This document shows, in pieces, positions 1-8,106 of a DNA stretch of 36,282 nt. The notes beneath the pieces are model-generated. The model made no database searches, was not told the origin of the DNA, and worked only from the letters and a program-made list of their open reading frames with translations. The first letter of the stretch is position 1. The number at the start of each line of letters is the position of its first letter. A program made the position numbers and the translations under genes. Source of the DNA: JBBQZU01 sp038207425 (GTDB lineage: Bacteria > Bacteroidota > Bacteroidia > Flavobacteriales_D > Cryomorphaceae); contig JBBQZU010000030.1 in assembly GCA_038207425.1 (NCBI GenBank), positions 1-36,282 of the forward strand. The letters are read 5' to 3'.

Positions 1-247
1 TCGCGAGCCGCGGAGCGACTGTAAGCCAAAATCGATAAGATTTGGCTCTGGGTATATTTTGATTTTCTCATGATTCATTCCGAGATTAGTACGTTCAACT
101 GTTGCAGTTTTCGGGTAAGTCTTCGCATGCATCCTTCGTTATCCAATTTAATATCCTCATTTCATAGATGCAACCTGAAGAGTTCTGATGGCTTCACACT
201 ATTAAAGAAAATGAACCCTTGTATGCGAGAATGTTAATCACCTTTCC
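1..247. other. Left-edge non-coding stretch with one hairpin
   Basis: No complete gene is visible. The first 24 bases can be read on the plus strand as seven sense codons ending in TAA (SRAAERL), so the tail of a gene lying off the window is possible but unproven. Positions 24-47 form an imperfect hairpin, AGCCAAA(A)TC against GATTTGGCT, with a five-base loop and no T-run on either side. It could be a weak terminator for an off-window gene. The rest down to the protease stop shows no recognisable signal. Confidence 0.3.
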
Positions 248-1552
248 TTAACGCGCCGCTTTCAATTTCTCTGCAATCCCCTTGCAGATATCCCTATTTT
301 CATGATCGCCTTGGGCATCGTAAGCCTGTGCCATTAATTCATATGTGTATGGATTGGCGGGGTATCTGCGGGTCACCTGATAGAGCGTTTCCAAGGCCGA
401 GTCGTACATTTTTGAATTAAGCGATACGCGGGCCAGTAGGAGCATTGCTGGCTCTGACATCTGATCTTCCTGGCTCATATTTACAATCGTAAAAACAACC
501 TTTGCATAATTGGCCATGCCAAAATAGGAGGTAGCCAGTTTCAATTGTGCAGTTGTAAACCCGGGTGCTTTTTGCAGTGCTTTTTCATAGTATTTGGCTG
601 CCACAGGATAATTTTTTTGAGAAAAATACATTTCGCCTATGTAAAAAAGCGATTCAGCGCCTTTGGCGCTATTTACACTTTTCTCTAAATAAAAGATGGC
701 AGAATCACTTTCCAGAATTTTGGCGTACGCCAGCCCGAGATTGAAATAAAGGATATCGGCTTCCCTGCCCTTCAGGTGCTTGAGCGCTGTGTTGTATTTC
801 TCGATGGCACCATCATAGTCTTGTTTTCCAGCTAGGTAAAGCCCTTCCTGATAGTAGCTATTGAGCAACCGTAGGTTTGTATCTGCGGCGGAAATGATCC
901 CTCTGGCGACATCGACCACATCATTTACGGGCACGGCAAAATTCAGGTTTTGCGCTGTGGCACCTGTAAATATGAGTGTGCTTATGCCAATGAGCTGGCC
1001 TTTAGCGTTGACCACGGCGCCACCGCTCGACCCACTCGATATGGGCGCCGAAATCTGGATAAATTCAAGTCCGTTCTCGGGCATTTTTCTCAATCCGCTC
1101 ACGATGCCGTCTGAGATGGTGTTTTCAAGACCAAAGGGGTTGCCAATGGCATAAATCTGCTCGCCCATGCGCAGCTTGTCGCTGTCGCCAAGGGTGAGCC
1201 CCGGGAGGTATTTATAGTCCTTTTCGCCCGGTTTCATCGCAATGCGGAGTATAAGTATGTCGCGCGCCACGTCTACGGCAATAAGGCTGTCGAGCGGTAT
1301 GAACTGCCCGTTGTGTTTGGCGTAGAGCGAGTCGGCCTGCCCGAGAATGTGGTTGTTCGTCACTAGCCAGCCCTTGTCTTTGATAATCACGCCGCTGCCT
1401 TGTCCGAGTGGGTTTTGCAGGTCATGGTAGGAGTAGACGCCCACTACGGAATTGCTCACCTTTCGGTAAATTTTTTCGGCCCCATGCCGCTGCGCATGCC
1501 CACTTGTGAGACAAAGTGAAGAAAGAAGCACCAAGAATAATCTGATGGTCAT
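248..1552 (-). CDS. Secreted trypsin-like (HtrA/S1C) serine protease with TPR repeats
   Basis: Exported serine protease of the DegP/HtrA type, 434 aa, starting at an ATG followed by a signal peptide of about 20 residues ending in HAQ. The triad is readable: His68 in TNNHILG, Asp98 in VARDILIL and Ser176 in GSSGG. The protease domain covers roughly residues 25-220. Instead of the PDZ domains usual in DegP, the rest (about 230-434) is helical with TPR-like repeats: YLAGKQDYDGAIEKYNTAL, YIGEMYFSQKNYPVAAKYY, and a later copy around YDSALETLYQVTRRYPANP. This suggests a periplasmic or surface protease whose TPR arm binds a partner. It appears monocistronic; 250 bases downstream and about 700 upstream hold no clear gene. 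The protease call is solid, the substrate unknown. Confidence 0.9.
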   Translation of the reverse strand: MTIRLFLVLLSSLCLTSGHAQRHGAEKIYRKVSNSVVGVYSYHDLQNPLGQGSGVIIKDKGWLVTNNHILGQADSLYAKHNGQFIPLDSLIAVDVARDILILRIAMKPGEKDYKYLPGLTLGDSDKLRMGEQIYAIGNPFGLENTISDGIVSGLRKMPENGLEFIQISAPISSGSSGGAVVNAKGQLIGISTLIFTGATAQNLNFAVPVNDVVDVARGIISAADTNLRLLNSYYQEGLYLAGKQDYDGAIEKYNTALKHLKGREADILYFNLGLAYAKILESDSAIFYLEKSVNSAKGAESLFYIGEMYFSQKNYPVAAKYYEKALQKAPGFTTAQLKLATSYFGMANYAKVVFTIVNMSQEDQMSEPAMLLLARVSLNSKMYDSALETLYQVTRRYPANPYTYELMAQAYDAQGDHENRDICKGIAEKLKAAR

Positions 1553-2205
1553 ACGAAGTTGAAGATATATAAATCGGAGAAATCTAATTCCTTTTTTTAT
1601 GAATATAATTACTTCATCTACCGGCTTGATTTATGCTCCGTGCATTTTAAGTAGACATTCCCGTCCATTCTGCCCCCATTCCGGCATACCGCCCCTTGGT
1701 CCGCATCACCAGAATATCTTATAACTGGCAAGCCCATGTAAAAAGATATCATGTTGTCAAAACTTTTCAATCAGCACCCCATTTCGGTTCAAACAGTGCC
1801 ATTCGGCACCCCAATTAACCTGCATCACAACAATAAAAAGGACCTTGTTTATTTTTCCTGGATTCTAACTGTGCGGCAGTCTTTTCAAGTTTCTTAATAA
1901 AATCTTTTTCTACTTGTGACATGGTTCCGCTATGCCATAGAGGTTTCATTGAAACTACGTTTTCTTATCTCTATAAAGAAAGGTTTGCAGTAACGGATTC
2001 GTTCTTATTTTGATATAACCATATGGCCCCCGGCGGACCCATCCACCAAAAGGATTTTCATCCATTCAAAAAACGTATTATCATGCGATTACGCGGTGAA
2101 GAACCTTGCCTGAAAATAGACAGAACTATTGGCAAGCCAATTGTCGCATCTGCTTTCAAGGCCATCGTTTTATGAATGGCTAAGCGTAGCTTCCTGCTCG
2201 TGACA
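1553..2205. other. Gene-poor region with possible IS21-type end remnants
   Basis: No convincing gene lies in this stretch of about 650 bases. On the minus strand three related motifs recur: GCCGGAATGGGGGCAG (1670-1685), ACCGAAATGGGGTGCTG (1772-1788) and a GGGGTGCCGAATGGCAC block (1796-1812). Similar 'accg-aatggggtgg' repeats are found in the terminal regions of IS21-family elements, so this may be an eroded end left by such an element, but no transposase fragment accompanies it. The part from 1860 to 2205 shows nothing I recognise. Confidence 0.3.
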
Positions 2206-2207
2206 AG

Positions 2208-2243
2208 AAAAAAAACACCGCCCTGTGTTACCACAAGGCGGTG
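2208..2243 (-). terminator. Rho-independent terminator of the fasciclin gene
   Basis: On the minus strand the perfect 7-bp stem CACCGCC/GGCGGTG (arms 2237-2243 and 2216-2222) closes a 14-base loop and is followed at once by eight T residues. It lies 26 bases past the stop codon of the fasciclin-repeat gene. This is a textbook intrinsic terminator. Confidence 0.85.
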
Positions 2244-2268
2244 CCAGATTTCAAAATAAGGGTATTGA

Positions 2269-5070
2269 TTACCGCAGCATCTGCAATTTTGCTGTAGTGA
2301 AATTATTGGGGCTTTGAAGATTGATGATATACGATCCGTTTGCAAGTCCGGAAAGCTCCAGTCTCATGGTATTGCCTGAAAATTCAGGAAGTCTTGAACT
2401 GAAATCAAGAACCGTTCTGCCTTGAAGGTCTACAATATATCCCCTGTTGTATATTTGATTGAAAGCCGACAAGTCAAGCTCTACATAATTTATTGCCGGG
2501 TTTGGGAATACTTTAAATTGAGATTGGTTTTCCACACCTGCTACATCAAGCACATCGGTAAGCACCGCATTAATTACGTGTACTACGCCATTCGATGCTG
2601 CTAAGTCGGCAACGATTACCTGGGCATCATTTACGAATACATCTCCTGCGATGATGCTGATTACCACTATGGCTCCTGAGAGTGTGGTTATTTCTTGTCC
2701 GTCGCTTAAGTCGGCAGAAAATACACTGCTACCGGCCACGTGCGAGAGCAATAGGGTGGTCAAAAGACCTGAAGGGTCAGCGAGCAAATCATCCAATACT
2801 CCGGCCGGAAGTGCTGAAAAGGCAGCATCTGTTGGGGCGAAAAGGGTGAAGTCGCCTTCGCCATTCAATGTGCCATCAAGCCCGGCAACGGTCAAGGCAG
2901 TTTCAAGGGTAGCGTGTATTTCGCTGTTGGCTACAATTTCAAAGATGGTGGGCAAAGGTGCTATGCCAAGTACAGCATCTATCACGTGCACCACGCCATT
3001 TGAGGCAGGTATGTCGGCAATAATTACCTGCGCATCATTCACAAATACGTTGCCTTCAATGATGCTGATTACTACAACTTCGCCTGAGAGCGTTGTTATT
3101 TCCTGCCCATCGCTCAAGGCGGCAGAAAAAACGCTGCTGCCTGCCACGTGTGTGAGCAATACGGTAGTCAAAAGTCCTGAAGGATCAGCGAGCAACTCAT
3201 CCAATGCACCTGCAGGAAGCGCTGCAAAGGCTTCATCAGTGGGGGCGAAGAGGGTAAAGTCGCCATCGCCATTCAATGTACCGTCAAGTACGGCGGCTAA
3301 AAGCGCCACTTCAAGGGTAGTGTGCACTTCGCTTGCAGCAACAATTTCAAAAATGCTGGGCAGCGGGTCATTGCTCAGCACGGCATCAATCACGTGCACT
3401 ACGCCATTGGAAGCTGGAATATCAGCAATAGTGATTTGAGCGTTGTTGACGAAGATGGCGCTTCCTATAAAATTGATGGTTAGCGTTTCGCCTGCGAGGG
3501 AAATAATTTCCAAACCATCAGAAAGTTCAGTGGAAAGAACGCTGGCGCCGGCAACGTGCTGCAGCAAAACAGTTGTCAAACTGCCGAAGGGATCAGCGAG
3601 CAAGGCGTCCAACACACCATCGGGTAGCGCTGCGAAGGCCTCGTCGGTTGGCGCGAAGAGCGTGAAGTTCCCGTCGGCGTTCAAAGTACCGTCGAGGCTT
3701 GCGGCAAGTAGAGCAGTTTCTAGAGTAGCGTGCACTTCGCTATTGGCTACAATTTCAAAAATGGTGGGCAATGTATTGTCCGTGAGTACGGCGTCGATCA
3801 CATGTACTACCCCGTTTGATGCTGGAATATCGGACACGATTATCTGGGCATCGTTAACGAAAATAGCGCCGCCTACGAAATTAATTTCCAGCGTTACACC
3901 TGATAGGGTCGAGATTTCCAGTCCGTCGGCAAGGTTGTCAGACAATACAACGGTGCCTGCAACATGCTGAAGCAAAACGTTTGTAAGGCTACCAAATGGG
4001 TCGGCCAGAAGCGCATCCAATACTCCTGCGGGTAGTGCTTCGAAAGCAGCGTCGGTAGGGGCGAAGAGCGTGAAGCTGCCGGATGAATTCAGCGTGCCGT
4101 CTAAGCTTGATGCTACAAGGGCCGTTTCAAGGGTATTGTGTATTTCGCTATTTGATACTATTTCAAAGATGGTAGGCAATTGTTGGCTGATCAGCACGGC
4201 ATCAATCACATGCACTACGCCGTTGATACCTATCAGATTTGCTACAATTACTTTGGCATTATTGATAAAAATACCTTCAGAATTGATTATTACGTTGACT
4301 GACTCACCGCTTATAGTAGTAATAATTTGACCGTTGCTTAGGTTTGAAGAGAGGGCAACGCCATTCACCACATGCAAAGTGAGCACATCAGTAAGGGCGC
4401 CCGATGGATCATTTAGTAATTCTTGTAGCACGCCGGGGGGCAGTGCATTGAATGCTGCATCAGTAGGAGCAAACAAGGTATAAGTAGCGGCATTCAGCGG
4501 GAAGGTTGGTGGTCCCTGAAGCACAGCGTCGAGCCCTGAAGCGATCAAAGCAGTTTCGAGTATGGTATGGTCCGGGCTTGCTTCTACAATATCAAAGATG
4601 GTAGTTGTTTGCGGGGCCAGAAGGGTATTGATTACATGCACCACACCGTTGCTGGCAGGTATATCGACGGTTTCAATCAGTGTTTGATTTACAAAAGTAT
4701 TTCCTCCGGTAGTGCTTATGGTAACCGTTTGGCCAAGAATGGTGGTGTACTGCTGCCCGGGTACAAGGTCGGCTGCGTTGAATTGACCTTCGAGTATATG
4801 GTACTCAAGTATGTCTTTGAGCACGCCTTCAGGATCAGTCAAAAAGGCATTTTCGAGATTCGGGGCCAGGTTATTGAAGGCGCCATTTCTTGGAGCAAAA
4901 ACTGTGTAAGGACCGGGGCCTTGCAATAGTTCGATTAAACCTGCCGCGGTGGCAGCAGTATTTACCCTGGTGAAGTTGGCTTGCCCATTGAGCAGGTCAG
5001 CGATGGTTTGTGATTGTACGCTGCCAAAGGTCATTAATACAGCGCAAATTGAGTAGAAAAGTTTTTTCAT
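2269..5070 (-). CDS. T9SS-secreted protein with six fasciclin (FAS1) domains
   Basis: Surface or extracellular adhesion-type protein of 933 aa. I chose the ATG at 5070 because it begins a clean signal peptide (MKKLFYSICAVLMTFGSVQS); an open frame continues upstream for 26 codons without export features. Six FAS1 domains follow, starting near residues 22, 156, 299, 435, 571 and 707. Each carries the FAS1 hallmarks (TLFAPTDxAF, LLxHV, NGVVHVIDAVL). The last four are exactly 136 residues long. The C-terminal 90 residues (from FKVFPNPA) are a type A T9SS sorting domain, ending in a beta-rich tail that keeps the protein on the surface. FAS1 domains mediate adhesion to cells or matrix; the ligand here is unknown. 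A strong terminator follows, so it is probably monocistronic. Confidence 0.92.
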   Translation of the reverse strand: MKKLFYSICAVLMTFGSVQSQTIADLLNGQANFTRVNTAATAAGLIELLQGPGPYTVFAPRNGAFNNLAPNLENAFLTDPEGVLKDILEYHILEGQFNAADLVPGQQYTTILGQTVTISTTGGNTFVNQTLIETVDIPASNGVVHVINTLLAPQTTTIFDIVEASPDHTILETALIASGLDAVLQGPPTFPLNAATYTLFAPTDAAFNALPPGVLQELLNDPSGALTDVLTLHVVNGVALSSNLSNGQIITTISGESVNVIINSEGIFINNAKVIVANLIGINGVVHVIDAVLISQQLPTIFEIVSNSEIHNTLETALVASSLDGTLNSSGSFTLFAPTDAAFEALPAGVLDALLADPFGSLTNVLLQHVAGTVVLSDNLADGLEISTLSGVTLEINFVGGAIFVNDAQIIVSDIPASNGVVHVIDAVLTDNTLPTIFEIVANSEVHATLETALLAASLDGTLNADGNFTLFAPTDEAFAALPDGVLDALLADPFGSLTTVLLQHVAGASVLSTELSDGLEIISLAGETLTINFIGSAIFVNNAQITIADIPASNGVVHVIDAVLSNDPLPSIFEIVAASEVHTTLEVALLAAVLDGTLNGDGDFTLFAPTDEAFAALPAGALDELLADPSGLLTTVLLTHVAGSSVFSAALSDGQEITTLSGEVVVISIIEGNVFVNDAQVIIADIPASNGVVHVIDAVLGIAPLPTIFEIVANSEIHATLETALTVAGLDGTLNGEGDFTLFAPTDAAFSALPAGVLDDLLADPSGLLTTLLLSHVAGSSVFSADLSDGQEITTLSGAIVVISIIAGDVFVNDAQVIVADLAASNGVVHVINAVLTDVLDVAGVENQSQFKVFPNPAINYVELDLSAFNQIYNRGYIVDLQGRTVLDFSSRLPEFSGNTMRLELSGLANGSYIINLQSPNNFTTAKLQMLR
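2545..4176 (-). repeat. Four tandem 408-bp fasciclin-domain repeats
   Basis: The start of each domain (Pro codon of PTIF/PSIF) falls at 4176, 3768, 3360 and 2952, an exact 408-bp period. Long stretches are nearly the same between units, for example those encoding ADIPASNGVVHVIDAVL and FTLFAPTDxAF. The units could recombine to change domain number. Confidence 0.85.
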
Positions 5071-5257
5071 GAAGGTTATGGGTTTATAGTGGGGAGAACA
5101 AAAAATTGAACAAAGAGTTTGCATCAGCTTGCGCGAATTTTTATACAAACTTGGTATGCTAAAGTAATATACCCAATCCTAGCAGGATGAAATTAAGGGT
5201 AAGCTTTTTTTCAATCAAGTACTCTAAATAGGCGCAAATTAGATCAGTGGCAATTTG

Positions 5258-6532
5258 TCACGTTTTCTGCTTCTTCTTCTTAGCAGCGGGAAACAACACA
5301 TTGTTCAGGATAAGCCGGTAGCCGGGGCTGTTGGGGTGCAGGTTGAGGTCGGTGGGCGGGTCGCCTACACGGTGCTGATAGTCTTCAGGGTCGTGGCCTC
5401 CGTAGAAGGTCCATTGGCCCAAGCCGAAGTTGCCGTGTATGTACTTTACCGTGCCTTCGGCCTTGCTTTCGCCCATAATGATTACATCGGTTTTAATGTA
5501 CTGGCGCTTAAACGAGGTAGTTTGCCCCATAAATCCTTTCACCACGCGGCGGTGGCTTTGGGTGAGCATGGTGGGCACCACATCCCATTTTGCTGAAAAG
5601 TCAAACAGGGTAAAGAAATCAGCAGTTTGCACGATGCGGCTGTGTATGTCGGTGCCATCTATGGATGAGAACTCATAAACAAGCGGATCGCGCTCGAGGA
5701 TAAAATCCCTGAACCCGAATGTTTCGTTAAAGTCGAGTTTGCTTTGCGCGGCAGGGTCAGCAGGGTCGCCGTCGTACATGCTTTCGCAAATATCAGTTTT
5801 GTGCGCAGCCAGGGCTATGTCATAGCTGTCGGTACCACTGCACATGGTAAAGAGAAATCCGCCTCCGGCTGTATATTCCTTGATGCGCTGGGCCACAGCC
5901 AACTTGAGTTGCGATACCTTGCTGAAGCCCATTGAAGCGGCCATTGTTTCCATTTCGCGCACCTGCTGTTGGTACCAGGAAGCGTTTTTATAGCTGCGGT
6001 AAAACTTTCCATACTGGCCGGTGAAATCTTCGTGGTGCAGGTGCAGCCAGTCGTATCTGGGCAGTTGAAGGTTTATTATATCAGCATCGTAAATTACGTC
6101 ATACGGTATCTCTGCATAGGTCATTACCAGCGTTACGGCATCGTCCCAGGGCATAGCAGTTTTAGGAGAGTACACCGCCACCTTTGGTGCTTTTTCGAGC
6201 TTTACCAGTTCCATATTGGCTTCGGCATTGGCTATTTCGCTCATGATGGAAGCTGCCTGCACATCGGCTATTATCTGGTAGGATACGCCCCGTATCACGC
6301 ATTCTTCTTCGATGCTTTTGTACTGATCGATCATAAAACTGCCGCCGCGGTAGTTGAGCAGCCACATTACTTCTATATCATTGGCAAGCACCCAATAGGC
6401 TATTCCGTAGGCTTTCAGGTGGTTTTTCTGACTCTCGTCCATGGGGATGAGAATTTTTGCGGCATTTGCCGAAAGGCCTGCCAGCATGATAAAGCACCAT
6501 GCCGCAAGTACCTTAGAAAGGCGCATCATCAT
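5258..6532 (-). CDS. Exported conserved protein of the family labelled 'asparagine synthetase B' (function unproven)
   Basis: About 424 aa, conserved in Flavobacteriia and often named asparagine synthetase B. I see no AsnB architecture: there is no N-terminal Cys2 glutaminase domain, and the only PPi-loop-like string is CSGTDS. A signal peptide (about 1-24, ending in SANAA) sends it out of the cytoplasm, which argues against amino acid synthesis. The central part (KVAVYSP... then YDWLHLHHEDFTGQYG... then EYTAGGGFLFTMCSGTDS) resembles a class I glutamine-amidotransferase-like fold, with Cys after a GGG strand and a conserved HLHHED segment; this is inference. The C-terminus has YGGHDPEDYQHRVGDP and a basic KKKKQK tail. 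Start taken at the first Met of MMMRLSKV. It overlaps the end of dnaB by 20 bases, so the two are probably co-transcribed. Confidence 0.8.
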   Translation of the reverse strand: MMMRLSKVLAAWCFIMLAGLSANAAKILIPMDESQKNHLKAYGIAYWVLANDIEVMWLLNYRGGSFMIDQYKSIEEECVIRGVSYQIIADVQAASIMSEIANAEANMELVKLEKAPKVAVYSPKTAMPWDDAVTLVMTYAEIPYDVIYDADIINLQLPRYDWLHLHHEDFTGQYGKFYRSYKNASWYQQQVREMETMAASMGFSKVSQLKLAVAQRIKEYTAGGGFLFTMCSGTDSYDIALAAHKTDICESMYDGDPADPAAQSKLDFNETFGFRDFILERDPLVYEFSSIDGTDIHSRIVQTADFFTLFDFSAKWDVVPTMLTQSHRRVVKGFMGQTTSFKRQYIKTDVIIMGESKAEGTVKYIHGNFGLGQWTFYGGHDPEDYQHRVGDPPTDLNLHPNSPGYRLILNNVLFPAAKKKKQKT

Positions 6533-8051
6533 TGTCTTTATTGAAGAATTTATCGTCATTATTGTTCATTCTCGACTGCATCGTTATGGTTTTGAAGCGG
6601 TCGTAATCGGGATTGTCATCTTGTGTGGCATACTCACCGAAGCCCGCGTCGAGATTTTCAAATTTCGCAAATTCTTTCACGAATTTCAAAGAAACCGTTT
6701 CCAGCGAGCCGTTACGGTGCTTCGCAATGATGATCTGGCCTATGCCTTGGGTTGAATTGCCATTCTCATCCTGATGCAGATCGTAATACTCGGGGCGGTA
6801 AATAAATCCTACTATATCAGCATCTTGCTCTATAGCTCCCGAATCGCGAAGGTCAGAGAGCATGGGTTTTTTGGTGCCTCCGCGCGTTTCAACCGACCTG
6901 TTGAGCTGCGAGAGGGCTATGATGGGTATGTCGAGCTCTTTTGCGATGGTTTTAATGGAACGAGATATGGTACTGATTTCCTGCTCGCGGTTTCCGCGGC
7001 CTTCGCCACCCGCCGTCATAAGCTGCAGGTAGTCAATGATGATGCAGGCAATATTGTGTTTTGATTTAAGCCTGCGCGCCTTCGCCCTAAGTTCAAATAC
7101 CGATAGCGATGGTGTGTCGTCAATGAAAATCGGTGCTTTGGCCAGCTTGACTATACGGGTGTGTAGTTGCGTATACTCATGCTCTTCGAGATTGCCCTTT
7201 CGGAGTTTCTCTGCGCGTATGCCCGTTTCACCTGATATAAGCCTGTTTACAAGTTGCACCGAAGCCATTTCAAGCGAAAACACCGCGATGGGGATGCCGA
7301 AATCAACGGCTATATTGCGGGCCATGGAGAGCACAAAAGCCGTTTTTCCCATGCCCGGCCTTGCGGCAATTACAATCATATCGCTCTTTTGCCAGCCGGC
7401 GGTTACCCTGTCAAGTGCGGTGAATCCTGTTGGCACCCCACTCACACCATCTACATTTTTACGTGCGGCTTCAATATTTTCTATGGCGAGCTTGAGCACA
7501 TCGCCCATGGTTGAATACTCTTTGCGGATATTGCCCTGCGCTACGGTAAAGAGGTCGCGCTCGGCATTGTCGAGCAATTCAAATACATCGCTGCTCTCTT
7601 CGTAAGCCTCGCGGATGGTTTCAGATGAGATACGGATCAGCTCGCGCATGATGTGCTTCTGCGAAATGATCCTTGCGTGAAACTGGATATTTGCTGAGCT
7701 GGCTACCCTGTTGGTCAAAAAACTGATGTAATAGGCGCCTCCAACAATATCAAGCTCTCCACGCCTGCGCAATTCATTGGTTACGGTAAGTATATCAATA
7801 GGCTCTGATTTCTGAAAGAGGTACTGTATTGCAGCATATATTTTTTGGTGGGCTTCGCGGTAGAAAGTTTCGGGCTTCAGAATGTCAATTACGTCGTTTA
7901 CCGCGTTGCGCTCTATCATCAAGGCTCCGAGCACAGCTTCTTCTAAATCGATTGCTTGCGGGGGGATTTTCCCCAGTTCATTGTCTTGTAGTGGACGCGA
8001 ATTTCTTGTGGCTCTGCGCGATTCGGTTTTTTTTTGCGTATTTTCATCCAT
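6513..8051 (-). CDS. dnaB: Replicative DNA helicase DnaB
   Basis: Hexameric helicase that unwinds DNA at the replication fork and recruits primase. It is 512 aa, within the usual range. The N-terminal DnaB domain (about 30-135) begins IPPQAIDLEEAVLGALMIE. The RecA-like C-terminal domain carries the Walker A motif ARPGMGKTAF, the Walker B segment IACIIIDYLQLM, and the typical LSQLNRSVE and LRDSGAIEQDADIV motifs. The last 25 residues are polar and rich in Asn and Asp (MNNNDDKFFNKDNDDAPF). The start ATG at 8051 lies 55 bases from the divergent lipoprotein start, so both promoters must fit in that gap. The downstream exported 'AsnB'-like gene overlaps its 3' end. Confidence 0.97.
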   Translation of the reverse strand: MDENTQKKTESRRATRNSRPLQDNELGKIPPQAIDLEEAVLGALMIERNAVNDVIDILKPETFYREAHQKIYAAIQYLFQKSEPIDILTVTNELRRRGELDIVGGAYYISFLTNRVASSANIQFHARIISQKHIMRELIRISSETIREAYEESSDVFELLDNAERDLFTVAQGNIRKEYSTMGDVLKLAIENIEAARKNVDGVSGVPTGFTALDRVTAGWQKSDMIVIAARPGMGKTAFVLSMARNIAVDFGIPIAVFSLEMASVQLVNRLISGETGIRAEKLRKGNLEEHEYTQLHTRIVKLAKAPIFIDDTPSLSVFELRAKARRLKSKHNIACIIIDYLQLMTAGGEGRGNREQEISTISRSIKTIAKELDIPIIALSQLNRSVETRGGTKKPMLSDLRDSGAIEQDADIVGFIYRPEYYDLHQDENGNSTQGIGQIIIAKHRNGSLETVSLKFVKEFAKFENLDAGFGEYATQDDNPDYDRFKTITMQSRMNNNDDKFFNKDNDDAPF

Positions 8052-8106
8052 GTTTCAAAGGTAGGTTTTGCAGGTGGCCTTATCATATAAAATCCTGTGC
8101 CACGAT

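Noticed and set aside
2058..2345. Minus-strand open frame of 95 codons
   Set aside because: It spans the fasciclin terminator and overlaps the end of that gene in another frame, with no family features.
2651..3970. Long plus-strand open frames opposite the fasciclin gene
   Set aside because: They are Ser/Thr/Ala-rich antisense shadows of the 408-bp repeats and share their period.
2545..4176. Regular repeats as a CRISPR array
   Set aside because: The 408-bp units are in-frame fasciclin domains without spacers.
8056..8063. TACCTTTG promoter element for dnaB (minus strand)
   Set aside because: It fits the -7 consensus but lies only four bases from the ATG and has no TTTG at the right upstream distance.
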